This document shows, piece after piece, positions 32,916-46,800 of a DNA stretch of 64,000 nt. The stretch's first letter is position 1, and the number at the start of each line of letters is the position of its first letter. A program made the translations under genes and the position numbers. A model generated the notes under the pieces. The model did no database searches. It was not told the DNA's origin and saw only the letters and a program-made list of their open reading frames with translations. Source of the stretch: Burhinus oedicnemus (Eukaryota > Chordata > Aves > Charadriiformes > Burhinidae); contig VFFE01007486.1 in the NCBI GenBank assembly GCA_008921705.1, forward strand, positions 3,291,792 through 3,355,791. The letters are read 5' to 3'.

Positions 32916-35900
32916 TTAGAGAAAGAAGCTTTCATTTGCTGCTTCTAGTATTCTCTCCTTATACTCATTTGAAAGTGCAGTTAAATGGAGAAAAGTGACC
33001 CTACCGTGTTTGCTTACTTGAACTGATGTCACTGAAACTGCTTATACAAGCCAAATGGATACAGTACCAAACCAGGATTATTCTTATGTAGCAATATTTG
33101 CACAGAGAAGTCACAATACACTGACTAAACTACTTGATTCTTTCCTATTTTGTCCTTTTACAGATACTCTTACAACACCAAATAATGTGATAGAATTCCT
33201 ATTAAATAAATGGTGAGACTAATTTGGATATATTTTTATTATAAAAAGTATCTTTACAACATCATTAACATTTTATTTCTCCCTCAGGCTCTGTAAATGC
33301 TGAATAAGAATGGAGAACATGCCAGCTGTAAAGTTCGAACATTTCTCACCATGCAGCAGGAGAAATGGATATATTATTTATAATAGAACAATAACTGAAG
33401 ATATTATCAATTTTTTTATATGGTATATGAAAGGGTTTATGCACAGAGACTTGCAAAACATGCAGTTCAGAAAATAGTCAAGTTGTTCGAGGCTTTATCA
33501 AGTACTTTTGCACTCAGATTGCTTGAGTCAATTATGTTTGCTATTCTAAGATCATACTTCATCTCTTCATTTCATAGTAATATCCCTGTCTGACTAGCTC
33601 CCTGACTGAGTCGTGTTTTTATTATCATAATGGAGCCAATAGGGTATAAGCCATTTTGCTACTGGTGAAGATACACCAGAATAAATAAAAGCAAAACCAG
33701 ACCTTAAGATATGTGAAACAATACTAAGAATTAAAATGTAATTAAAACCTGCGATTGTTTGAGAAAATAAATTTCCTTTAAAAATCAGAATTAACTGAAA
33801 TAAAATCATATGCAAAAAACCTCAAACCAAAACAAAACCCTACCAAAATCTATAATCTGAGGCAATGATGAAATCTCCTGCTTTTTTCACCATCTGAAAT
33901 ATTGGGGAATTCTTTATCATATCCCTGTAGAAAAGAAGAACCCAGGAAAAAGGCCCCAAAGTCACAACCTCTAGCAAATAAACATATGAGGATATTCATC
34001 ATGGACCAAGTATCATGGAGAGACATTGGTTGAGGAGAATAAGCCACATTTCGCTGGTGTGCATGAAGGAACTCTGGGAGTCCTCAGGAGAATAAGGAAC
34101 AGAAGGGAAACAGGCTGTCCTGGGGACTGTGCTTGTGCATTTTGGATCGCCTAATTTCTCCTGGAGATTTTGTGAGGTAGCATTACTCAGTACTGCATAC
34201 TGCTGACACCAGGGACTGAATGTTAGCTTCTTTTCATAGCACATACACATTTTAAAAAATGTAAATAATTTATTGTAATGTAAATCCATTGGCCACACTT
34301 ACTCATTGTGTACCAGTCTTACATCTCTGGATAAGTCAGGGACCCTTGCCGTAAGCTCTAAACAGACACAAGCCATATTCACAATATAATCGAGAGATGT
34401 GAAGATGGTTTGCTTAGAAAAAACAGAGCTAATTTCATTCTAAAGAATCTGGATGGTTGTGTCCCTTTGACAGGACAGATTTCAGTTGCTTATGAGGAAG
34501 GCTTGCCAAGTCTTTGCTGACTGTCTAACTGCTACTGCACCCACTCTGTTAGACTTGGTCTTATCAACACTTGCCAAAGTCTTGTGTATATCTATAGGGT
34601 GTTCAATGAAACCCTGTATTTGTGTCTCTTTGAGGTTGCAGCTTTGGTTGATGGGTTTCTTCTAAACAAACTACAGACAACTGGGTAAGTTTCTAAGCTC
34701 ACCTGCCATCAAAAGAGAGAAAGGCACATTTTTTTCTTGAGTCTGATTCGAACTCTTGCCACATTTTTCTTTTTTGCATTGGTATTTTCATTCTTATATG
34801 TGTTCTGATGACAGGTAGGTATCTGCTCTTGTTTTGACTGAAATTTTTTGCTGCCAAACAATTTTTCTTTTACTAATATACATTTGGAATTTTTTTCAGG
34901 AGATTATTCTTTAAAGCTCCAATAGATGTCACTATGAAAATATAAAAGAGAGCTGGCTATGTAATGCCGTCAAAGAGAAAGGCAGCAGGGAAGCCTCACT
35001 CACCGGACTGCTTCAAATCCCAGCATGACAGCATAATTCATTAAGCTAGACATTGAAGTCAGCAGCTGCCAGCCAAAGAGTGCAAGTCTTTTCATTCTTT
35101 AAGCCCTTACTATTAGATGAAAAATATCTAATAGTTTCACTGAATATGAAAGCAAGACTGAACCTACTGAGTGTCTGGACTAATAACCACTTTCCTGTTA
35201 GCTTTTTGCTCTCTCCTGATTCAACTACAAAAGATGGCCTATCTCTTCTTTAGCCCACTTTGCACATTACTGTGCTGTGTTTTACAAATGCTCATTTTTC
35301 GTGTTGTTTTGGATAGCATCTGGAGTAAGTCTGCTGTGAAGCTTTACTACTGCTTTTGGAATGACCTGTCAAAACATGACAGCACTGTTTGAAATGCCTA
35401 AATAAAGCTTATGAGTAAAATGATTTCAGAGCTATTTGCCCATGCTACAGAAATCTTTCAGCTTTTGTACCGACCAAGCAGTTATTTTTTTGTTTAATCC
35501 CTAAATCTTTGGAAAAGAGCATATTGTTTGTGTGAATATTGGAATTTTTCATTGTTCTGAATCGCTTTTTTATACTGCTTGGAATAGAGCAGCAAAACCC
35601 TACGTAGCTACCGTGTCAGCTCTATTACACGACATTGAGATGACTCTACCAGCTCTGCTGCCTTGGAAAACAAGGTCCTTTTAAATTTAAAAAACAGTTT
35701 GTAGCCCCTAATTCTTGGGAACACACCTAGGAATGGGAGGCTTTCTACTTTTAGAAAACCTAGTGACTTTTTCTATAAACCTCTGTGAGCCCATATGTTG
35801 AATGTCATTTTGATCAAGTAGTAGAGCATTTTCACTGGTGCAAGTTTTGCAAAAACTGCATCAGGATCCATCCCCAAACTAAATTGTACCACAAGATGTC

Positions 35901-38517
35901 AGTATCCAATGCAAACAGCTCCCATATTCATGGATCCCTATGATCTGCTTGTGAACCTTGTTCCAGTTTGGAGTTATTTTGAGCAACAAATATGTCCAAA
36001 AGGTTGCTAGTCTATTTATGAGCAACTAGCTGGAGGACCAAAGAGACAAGAGTAGTTGAATTTTTTGTTGCAAATGACCTATCCAGCCTAGACCCCTATT
36101 GCTCTAAGAAGTCTTCTCACTCTGTCTAGAATCCTGGACCCATGCACTAGTTAGAAGGTACAGATACTTGGATGGTCTGCTAATGACAAGTCTGTGGCTT
36201 CTAATCTAGGGAAACTTTGTATTTTAATGCAAACGTCTTTGTAAAACATTTCTGTCCTACGTTACAAAACTTACAATATGCTACTGCACTTACCTTTCAA
36301 ACCATTTCTTACAGGGAATTTGGCTGAGCCACAGTTTAATGAGCTTAGGATGTGAGGAAATTCAATGAGCCAAAAAGAAAAAACAACCAAACACAAAGGT
36401 CAGCACAGCCAAGGATCAGGCGCTTCTTAGTAAAACACAGTAGGATATAGGACAAAGCTGCTGCTTCTGTCTCATCTGCCTAAAAATTTTTTTTTCAAGA
36501 CCAGATGATGGGAACCTCCAAAAGGTATAAACATCAGTGCATGCTGGAGACCACTAAGTATGAGCACACACTACAGGTCGCAGGGTTTCTTTCCACCAGA
36601 AATGGGAGCACCTGAGAACATACAATCTAGAATTAGTTCTTAGGGAACACAGCAAGGTGCTTTTTCATTGCTTTTTATCTGCTGTTTCTTGTTAAAGGAG
36701 AGGTTAGTCTTTCATCTCTCACTAATGTTCTGTGATGTCAGGAACCTTATCTGTGAAGCTCTCCTCATCTTGGAATCAGCTCATTAGAGAAAAGTAGACA
36801 CCAGGTCCTCACACATGGTGTCTAAGCGGTTTACTTGGGTGACCACCTCCAGAGATTTTGTAAAATGGACAGCCAGACAGCAGATTGAAACTGCACAGCA
36901 TTACTCCTCTTGACTCTTAGGAAAAATCTTGCATGGGTAACACATACACAGGGTCCTCAGCCTAGCTGGCCTTCCCCATTCATGTAGTTTCCCTGTAGAA
37001 GGTGTAAGAAAGGCACTGTGACCTTTCAAAGAATGCAGCGAGAAAAAGTCAAAAGCAGCGGCCTCCAATATCAATTGCCATAGCACTGAAAAATTATTAA
37101 TGGGATTTTATTAATCAGATTTTCTCAAACATCTAGGTTACAGGATTTTATTTAGCCAATAATTCCATATAGATAAGGATAAAGAAAATAAAATGTGAAA
37201 TAAGCAATGACCACAGTTATGAAAAGCTGAAAAGTTTGGTAGGACTTCCAAAGCATAGTTGAAAAAATTAACATATTTTCTCCAGACAAGCAAATAAGAG
37301 GGAGAAACCATGAAAGAAAAATATACTTCTACATAATTTTAGCTCACTTCTCCCTAATCAGAAGCTGTTCCCCAGAGGAACCAAATATAAGAACAAATCC
37401 ACGTACAGTTATTTTGCACCTTTTTAACCTTAGTGTCCGCTGCATACGTAGTTAGTAAAAACGCAGAGGTTATGACTGCAGTTACTCAGAAATACTAGAG
37501 AGTGGTTGAGAAATATGACTATGCCTTCTGGAAAACACAAAAGTATATCCACATGTCTTATTCTGTGAGAATTCAGACATAAATCCCTGCATCTTAGAAA
37601 TGAAATGCATATCTTCTAACAAGACAAGCTCAAGGACTTAGGCACTATTAATTCTGTTACTCTGAGATCTCCTTAACAGGAAAATGGGCCTTACAGTTGA
37701 GTATTTTCCACAGAATATATTTAGACTACATAACTACATTTTCCATAAGTTCCAGAAAATCTTCCAGAAAAAACAAAAACATCCCAGTGCACATTTTTGG
37801 CAAATTTGACTGAGCTCAGACTGTGCAACTGAACTTGAAAAGTTGAGTTACTTTTACTAATATTAATAATATAGTGATCAATATTTTCTAACTCTTATTA
37901 ACAGTAACATTGGTCATTATTGCTGTTTCCCACTAAAATCTGACTGCAAGACATCTCTGATAATTTCTTCAAATACTGATGAAAATTAACTTCATAGCTA
38001 CTACTCTGTTACACTGCTTACAACTATATTGTTTGTGAAATACTATCTAGAGGAAATATTCTCTGAAGCTTTGTTCATTCTGAGAATTCAAAAGAAATAT
38101 ACATTTTTTTAAATATTGGACCTCTGTATCCACTAGCCATAAGTGTTTTCTGCTGGTGATTCACAAGCATTGCATACAAGCCTGTATACTTATCCTATTA
38201 AATGAGAAAATTATGTAGGAAATGTACTAAATTATGCACTTTAGTAGATGTATTTATACCAGCTTCAATGGCCAGTGCTACATCGTGCCTATTTTCATTA
38301 TCTTGCGTATAAGTGCAATAGACTACGACAGGACCATACAGATGCATATTGCGAGTACATGTCAAATGCTCAAACCCATCAGAATACCATTTCACCTTCT
38401 TGATTCAAGTATTGGTAGAAAAATCCCTCCTATGTATTAGAAGACCCATGTGCTTTGCACTTAGCCAAGGCATAGTGTGATAGAGAACTTCCTGAACAGG
38501 AGAAACCCAAAGCATAA
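32916..38517. other. AT-rich unique sequence, no gene recognised
   Basis: No LINE, LTR or coding region is recognised. The open frames here are all below 100 codons, often in pairs on opposite strands, as expected of non-coding sequence. Short A and T runs are scattered through the stretch. Confidence 0.55.
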
Positions 38518-38550
38518 TAGTAACAACAACGACGACGACCACCACCACCC
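38518..38550 (+). repeat. Compound (AAC)(GAC)(CAC) trinucleotide repeat
   Basis: tagtaacaacaac passes to gacgacgac and then caccaccaccc. The array changes by one base at each transition, suggesting stepwise mutation and expansion of a single NAC repeat. Confidence 0.85.
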
Positions 38551-40731
38551 ACAAATAGGCCACAGGCACTGTTTGTGGACCATCTTCTCTGTCATATCTG
38601 TTCTTATTAACCTTCTATTTTGAGTGAGAGGGACTTTGTGCTATTCACCTTTGTGCACCTCCTGCTGCACACCCCGCCAGGGCATACCCCCGCCTCCCCC
38701 CACACCCACCCTAACAGGGTCTGCTATAACCTGTGTTCCTCTCTCACTCTGCAACTTGTGCTGCCCAAGTCCACCTCTGTTTCCCCCCCTGGAAACGCTG
38801 GGGAAGGGAGACTGACCATCTCACCTTGCTTAGGCTGCTTGGTGTGGTACAACACCCACCTCTGCCAATGCTCAGATGTCTCTCAGGCACAGTCAGAGAC
38901 GAGTTATTTTTCATGTATCATCTTAAGAGGTGGTTAATTCCTCAGGGAAAATATTACAGGCTTCCATTAAGAGGTGCAAAGAGGAAGCCATTAGTAGTGT
39001 ACAGCAAGTTTCCATGGTCCTCTAACACTCAGGACTATGCTAACTGAATTCCAACGCTACTACAGGGCTTTCTTGCAAGGAGAAATCCTGGGGGAAAAAA
39101 TACTGGGCAATAATGCTGCTTTTGTAGCACAAACCGTTGTTCATTGTTCTTCATTAATAAGGCCATTTACACACATACTACAGTTCAATTATCAGGCATA
39201 ATTAACCATAGGCATGAGCACTCTTAGATTTTCCCACGAATAACAGGAATATTGCTGGCAAAGAAAATAAATGTATTCAAGTATATATGTTATTATTGGT
39301 CATGAAGGCATGAATACATTACTCGTCTCTTACAGCTGTATTTCAGGGAAAATAAGTCATTTATAAAATAAAACCAAAGATGATCTGACCTTCAGTGGCA
39401 AACTTTGCTGTTGGAATCTTAGAAACATCCCTTTCGTTTCTCCCACCGATCCCTGATCATCAGGCTTTCCTCTGTTAGATATCTCTGTGAAATCCAGTTA
39501 GTGGTGATGGATAGCAAACTGGGAGTACTTGAGGTTTCCCAAAAATAAGCATGTTGGTACATACCTACACTGCTGCAGTGTGTAACACCTTCCCTCCCTG
39601 AAAATACTTTTTTTTTCACTGTGATTAAAAGAAGAGCAAAAACAAAATCTGTGCTTTCAGAATGATTAAAGGTAATGAGTCAGCCGTGAGTCATGAGCGG
39701 AGAGAAGGTAAGGGGCTGTTAGAACTGAAATCACAAATGCTGTTACTTGAAGCAAAGGAGTAATGCCATTATCTTCAAATAACCGTCTCATGACCTCAAT
39801 GCAGACAGACACCAGCAAAAGACATGGTCACACTCTGTAAGTTAATAGGCTATTCTTCGATCTAAAAATTGTAGTTCAGTTGTCTTACAGTATTTTTCTT
39901 TCTTGGCAATTATTTCTATAATTTTAATTTATGTGCTGATAAGTACTTACATTCAAGGTTTGTGGAAAAATGTAAGTAGCAGAAACACCACAAATTCCAT
40001 AGCGTTTAAAATGTTCCATGGTTTTCTTTATTCATTTAATCTCTTTTTAATCAAACATTATTACTACTGGGCTGCCTTCCTCTGCCACAGTAAAATAAGC
40101 AGGTTGGAAAATAGTGTGTAAAAACTGCAGCAGTACGTCCTGAGGCAGAGAGAGACAGTGACAGCTAAAGCACGACGCTGAAGGGACAAGTAACTAGAAG
40201 GAATTAATAGCAAAGAAACAGGAGAGGGAGTAGAAACTGAGAAAAGGACAGTTACTGGCATGTAAATAGAGAATGAATCATTAGAGGATACTCAACAGAT
40301 ACATATGAAATAAATAAATATAACATTAACAATGTATGAGAAGTGTATTATGTGTTTTGAATACTAGAAGAGCCTGTTAACTGATAGGAACAGTAAAGAA
40401 AGTAGTCAACTTTAGGGAAGTATGTTTGACTCTCATCTATTAAAATAAAATAACATATTTGTGGATATGAAATATGCCATTATGTACCTCCACACATAAC
40501 AAACCTAAAGCAAGACAGGAGAGGAATTTTTGCAAAGATAAATAAACACAAGAAAGAGACAGACATTAAAATGGCAAGAAAGAATAAAGGAGGAAGCACT
40601 AAAAATTTAGGAAGGGGCGGGGGGGAGAAGATTCATTTTGTATCACTTTTCTTTGCCAAACCATAAACACAAGGACATTCAACAGTTCATTCTTACTCAA
40701 TGTTTCCACATTTTTCTGCTGTTTTCCATAG
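38551..40731. other. Unique sequence with a C-rich island
   Basis: 38640-38890 is strongly C-rich on the plus strand (runs such as cccccgcctccccccacacc) and gives three overlapping frames of 63-105 codons, an effect of low stop-codon density rather than evidence of a gene. A G-rich run (ggaaggggcgggggggag) lies at about 40611-40627. Elsewhere no feature is recognised. Confidence 0.5.
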
Positions 40732-40804
40732 GTGGGGCAAAAATGACAAAGGACCGAGCCAAGTTTTCCATTGGCCCTGATATTAATATGGAAGTGCTTC
40801 TCCA
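40732..40804 (+). other. Weak candidate internal exon, 73 nt
   Basis: A pyrimidine-rich acceptor (tttttctgctgttttccatag, ending 40731) and a donor-like gtatgtga at 40805 enclose 73 nt that are less AT-rich than the flanks. Only one frame is open; it would read GAKMTKDRAKFSIGPDINM and a few more residues. The peptide looks plausible for a soluble protein but I cannot name it. The same frame stays open past the donor to 40958, so the exon boundaries are not proven by stops. Confidence 0.25.
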
Positions 40805-43800
40805 GTATGTGAGATATCTTATTTTCGCTTTACCTTGTGGTTTGTATCTGAGTTTCAAACTCGGTATTTTTACACTTCTTTCCCCTCTAGAAAGGGAAAA
40901 TCCTGAAGTCCGCAGTACATCTCTTGTTTGCTTTGACCAGAACTGCTGGGAGGGATAGGTAACATGACATACTGAGGCTGAGGTCTGCGTGTGGTGGGAG
41001 TTACTGAGGGTAGTGAGCCCTCAGAGAGCCGGCTCTGTGGCCCACTCTGTTTTAATTCCAAACCGAACAGGTTAAACACCAGCAGGGAACCAGGAAACCT
41101 AGCAAAACTCTGTCTCATGGCCGTTGTATATGCCTATGCTGGAACCAGAGGTTTTATGGAAAAATGATAGACCAAGAATAGTTTTTTCCCATTCAGCATT
41201 AGCAGCCCCAAGAGTTTAAAAATCATGAGTCAAGCCTCATGTAATTACTAGGGTGGTTTAAAAAGGAAAATATTTTAAAATATTACCTATTAAAATCTTC
41301 TTGTTTGCCTCTTAGATTTTGAACCTTCTGTAGCTCTTGTTTTCAGCAGTCAGAAACATTTGTTAAAGAAAGCAAATAAATAAATAAAAAAAAAAAAGGT
41401 GGCAGTCATAGGAATCCAAGAGCCAGATTTTTAAGAAAAACTTCAACAATAGGCAACATAGTTTGCATAACATTGCAAGATGTGGTAATGCTTTGAGCAT
41501 TCTCTGAGACTTATTGTTTTTCTTGATGAACTCCATCACTGAGCCATAGCTCTTTTTACCACAATTTAAAGAGCAAAGAAGAAAAGTCCGAACGACTCTT
41601 ACCTTTAGGGCCATTCAGCTTAGTAGTGTCTAATCACATGACATAAAATCCTGAAACCTCACACAAATTTGTCTGTGAAAAGGAAGCTTTAAAATATCTG
41701 ATCAACTACCTCCTTTTAGATAATGATTTAGATGACGATGTCCCTAATCCCACAGATTTGAGAGAAAACTGGAGACAGGAAAGACAAGACAAAGGGCCCT
41801 GAGTCCTTTGTATCTGGTATGCATAGCTTACAGCTTTAAATGTCATTTATCCATCTAAGGGCTCTGATTTTAATATAACACAAAGAACACCATGTTAGCT
41901 ACTTACGGGAACAAGTAATTGTGCAACTGTGTTACTTTTAATTTATGCACCGTACCAAAGCTTGAGTTGCAGTAAATATTGCGTCATTCTTTTTTCCATA
42001 CAGGGAATGCTTTGCCCTGATCCTGAGGTCAGCAGCAAGTTTTTCAGTGACTTGAATGGTGCAGGGTCAGGTCTCAAGTGAACACAAGATTCAGCTGCTT
42101 ACTTCTGGGTTTTCAGTAACTTGATATTGCCGTGTACATAGTCCAGGAAAGGCCATGTGTAGGGATGTGACATTACAACAGCTGGAAGAGCAGGGGAAGT
42201 CACTTTTTTAGCACTCTTGCTGAAAAAAAAGTTCTGTTTATCTACATTTTCCCCCCAAGGTGTGCCACTGGGGAGTTTAATGACAAACAAAACCAAAAGG
42301 AAGTCTTAAGCAATACTGCTTAATATTACAAATGTTATTTATGAAGCTTCTTACTTGAACATGTGAGGCTCAGGTTTTAGCTTGCAGAGTAGTTTTGTTT
42401 CCAGAGACATGAAACAGCGGCTCTCTAAAGGAAAAATAGTTACTTGCACAAAATCTATTAGTTCTGCATCAATATTTTGTTCACTAATTTCCTCACATAA
42501 TCCACCTGATTTCATTTCATCCCATACAATTTTTTGAACCACACAACATGCTCAAACTCTAAAGAAATAAGAAATTGGAATATTGAAAAGGTGAGGGGAG
42601 AAGGGTGACTTACCAAAATATCGCTAATATATCCTAGCAATGAGCAATGTTTGCAGTTAACATTTAATTAATTCAATTAACTGTATGTAACATATTAACT
42701 ACACGTAATTCAACTCTCCAGAGTCTCTTGATTACTCAAAATCAGAGATCTTTGGGATGACTGTTTCACTCTATGCAGTGGCTATAAAGACAGTATGCAC
42801 TAGATCCAGTACTGGTGTCAGGTGCCTAAAACATTGAAAAAGTTTATATTTTAAAACAATCATGACAAGCAAGTTGACAGGGATATAGCTACCTACCCGG
42901 GATATAGTTAATGGGAGAATGATGCAGTCAAGAGTGTTTCTATGAGCTTGTCCTTGAAAGCGTCTTTTCTGTGGAAAAGGCAAACCCTAGCTTCCAGTCT
43001 GTATCCAAAGGACAACTTACACATACCTAGTGGATGTTATTGCAAAGTACAAGAGTCGCAGACCCCCATGATGAGTCTGTTGAAGTCTTCTGCCAGAGGA
43101 GTCATTCTCAGACTCTGTGCTGCTCCGTGTGCAACGGGAAGAACGGTGTTCCTCTCCTGCACCTTGCTTTCAAACAACCAATACACAATGGCAAGTCCTT
43201 GGAAGGAGGAAACTGGGATTTAAAAACCCTTGGAAAAGAGGAAATTTATTGGGCCTCTGTTTTTATGATGAGGTTGTCTTCATCAGCCACTTTTTATAAG
43301 GGGGACAGTTCTGTTAGACGTTAGATGTTCCCAATGGCAGAACCCCCTCCTCCCATTTGGCTAAGTGAGGCTGCCAAATTGAAACTGAGGAATGTTTCAT
43401 TTCCAGATTCCCATCAAGCTGAGAAATGAGACACTTTTAGGGTAGGAAAGTAAGGTTTCTGTAGAGTTCAGGATCTCTGAGAGAGTAGGCTGTAGCAGGG
43501 GTATATTTGGATTATACTTTGTGCCTGTTTTTTGCGTATTTCATTTATTAGAATTGACCTCATATACAATTGTTTTATTTCAGAAAAGATCTTAGTTAAC
43601 TACTGTGCCTTTTATATTTGTCACTAATTTATCTGTATTTTTCAATTTATTTGGAGGCAACTGATAGTGACTAGAGTGAGAAACTGGTGATTCACATAGA
43701 ACATTTACATCTTAATCTGAATTTACCTTTGAAATCACATTCTTTTCATTATTTCATGTAAATTAATGACATTCATTAGGATATCTTTAAAATTAATGTA

Positions 43801-46800
43801 ATTCAGATCTTCATTATTGTCCATCAAAGATTGCAGATTTTTAAATGCAGAAAATGTTAAATCTTTATCCTGTTCCTGTCTCTTTGAAGGATTTATTTTG
43901 ACAAGGAAACTGACTTTCAATATGACTCCTTGTTATGTTATTTAGTCTTTATATTAAACTGTCATCAAAATATTCCTGTGAGGTTGATGTCACTACTAAA
44001 AATTTTGAAAATATAGGCACACTAACTTAAGGGGTCACATAAGAAGTTTGTAGATTGCATTGTATGTCTGGAATCAGATTCTGTCATTTTCTTAAATATC
44101 CTAGAATAGCTTTGTAAGGAAAAGATCACAAATGCAATACTTTGATGATGGTGAGAGACACCGTCAGTATTGCCATCACCCCCACTCCACAGCTGGGGAA
44201 ATTCAGGCAAGGAGGTGGTAAGTTTTGATCAGAACTGGTAGTATCAGAGAAAGGTCCTGTCTGTCGCACCATTGTGTTAGTCACGAGATTGTATTTCCGC
44301 TCTTGAACTCCAAGGTTTATAACTGTATTTAACCATTTCTTAAAAAGATATCGGAAGCCTATCTTGTTATGAATAAAAGTTTGAATTAAAGTTCTCAACA
44401 AGTATTTAAAATCTCATTTCTTCTTGTTTTTTTAAGGGCCAGTGTTTTCATCTTCTCATAATGTAAAGTGAAGATCCACAAGTCATCTATTTAAACACGC
44501 CTTCAGTTTAGGAAGGTATTATCCTTACTTTGCATCCCAGGTGTTAGTACATCTAATCAAACTAACATCTGCTTTCTCAGTCAAATATTTCAAGGTCTTT
44601 AAGCATAATCTAAAGTGACAGGCAAAAGGCATTTTATGCACAAATGGAGTAACTTAAAACTTGGGGTTTAAAGTAAAAATTTATATAAAATTAAGTTGAT
44701 ACTGTCATTAGTGGATCAATTTTATTTATATAACATTATTGTGTTTCTGACAATTTATTCAAAACATAATTATGTAGACAGTGGCATCTGTTACAGCTAG
44801 AGACTGAAAATATGGGTTAATTAAAAGTAGGCTAGCTATCTAATCTGAGATGTCTGTTAACATGTCATTAACAAGGAAAATGGAATGGGGAAAAAAACCC
44901 AACCCAAACTTAAACCTGTTTTTTAATCCTGGTATTATTAATAGTTTGAAGCATGCAAGAGAGCCTACATTTTTTAGCTACTTGACTTTAAGCACTTCTA
45001 AAAGTCTTGGAGCCAAATGAAAAGTTGGAAGAGTGCGAGGAAAGAAAAACAACCTAGCTCCAGTATTTTTGCCAGTCCTGCTGTTTGGAGACTCCCTTTA
45101 CCATTTGTACTTAATTTTCCTATCTTAGTACAAACCATCTTTCCAACAGCTCCTGAAAGACAAGACGTGCATCTCCCCTGAGATCACCCCAGCAGGAAAT
45201 TACCAGAAATTAAGGGCCCAGCCTTGCAAATATTTTGTCACGTGAGTAACATTAGTCAATGGGATTCCCATGTGTAAGTGCTGGCTTGATCAGCATCTAA
45301 AGTTGGCAACTGCAGGTGTACTCCTTAAATAATTCAGTCTCAACTGCAAGCCTGCATTATACAACACATACATTGGCCAATTTTATTGAAGATGTTTCAA
45401 CTCATACTAGTTCGAGTTATTTTATCATGCTGGTTTTAATCATTTTCTTGCCTTGACTACTCATCCTCATGTAGTTGTATGTTATGAACACCGAATTGGG
45501 CATGACATTGAGATTCTAGTGTAATTCAATCATTACGGAAAAACTGACGTTCACATATGTTTACATTTAGCCTCGATAGGAAGACAGTCAGTCACTTTAT
45601 AGCAGGTTACAACAAATATGATTTTAATTATTCCTCTTGTGAAAAATGCTTTTCACATATGATTATTAATAAAATCACTGCAAAAGGCAATTAGTTTTAC
45701 ATAGTTTCTAAGACTTTGTAATCCTTTGAATGTAAAAATATATGTTGTGAATGAATATTTTATTTAAATTGGGGGGAAATTAAATTTTTTTTTAAAAAAA
45801 TCAAATAAAATTGAATTCACTTCCTAATGAATCTTCAGACCTTCATATGAAACCACAAACCTCTCCTATTACAAGTGAAATCATTGCGATTCAGTAAGAA
45901 TCATGGTTGATTAATTCCAAGGAACTTAGAAGGTTACTCCAAAGTGCTGTTTCCATAATTAAAGTGATGTTAGATCTGCTCTTTCAGTGATGTTTATCTT
46001 TGGATGAAGTGATCCGCTTCATAATTTGGATTCCCCAGAATGCAGCACAGAGGGAAAACAAGACCTACAACAGAATTTAAAATGAGAAACATTACACAAG
46101 ATTTTTTAAATTATACTTGTCTGTAAATATAATGAATGGGTGAAAACATAGAGCTCTCAAGTAGAAAAATTACACGAGAATTCTAGGTATACTGACAAGT
46201 TCACTTTAGGAATTTATGCTTTCTTTTTTCTATTACTCTTTATTGTGTACATTCCTGTTTGAATTTGTTCTTTCTGAATGGTACCAAAACAAGATAACGG
46301 GCAAAGTCTGCATGACCTTCCCTACTTTGTAATCGAGTTTGGACTGGGAGTACTCAGAGTCATATAAAATAAGACAGGACAATAATAACACCAGCTGTGG
46401 CAGAAAGTATGTGCAAAAATGTTAACTGCTTTTTTGGCAAATGGTCCGAAAAATGCTGACATTGTAAGTTGCATGGTAGGGTACAAATACACAAAGTAAC
46501 CTTAAATATAATCTACGGCAAAAGAAGTGTTCTGGCAGCACTACAATAGATCAGTACTTATTCCCCAACCTGCTATTTATGAAGAGATATAAATAAATAT
46601 TAAGGATGTAATATTCTTTATCTTGTCCTTGGCTCTCTGCATCTGCTTTTTTTTTTTTTAGTCAGTGAATTTTAATGAGAGATCTAATAATTTTTTTTTT
46701 TTCATTAGTTTATTTGCTGAAAACTGCTTTGGGATGAGTAGGAATACTTGCAGGGTAAAGTCTAATTCAGGTAATAGCTTTTTTCAAAAAACAAGAAAGA

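Noticed and set aside
38620..39047. Three overlapping frames of 63-105 codons
   Set aside because: They arise because the C-rich segment has few stop codons in any frame; none has a domain or start context.
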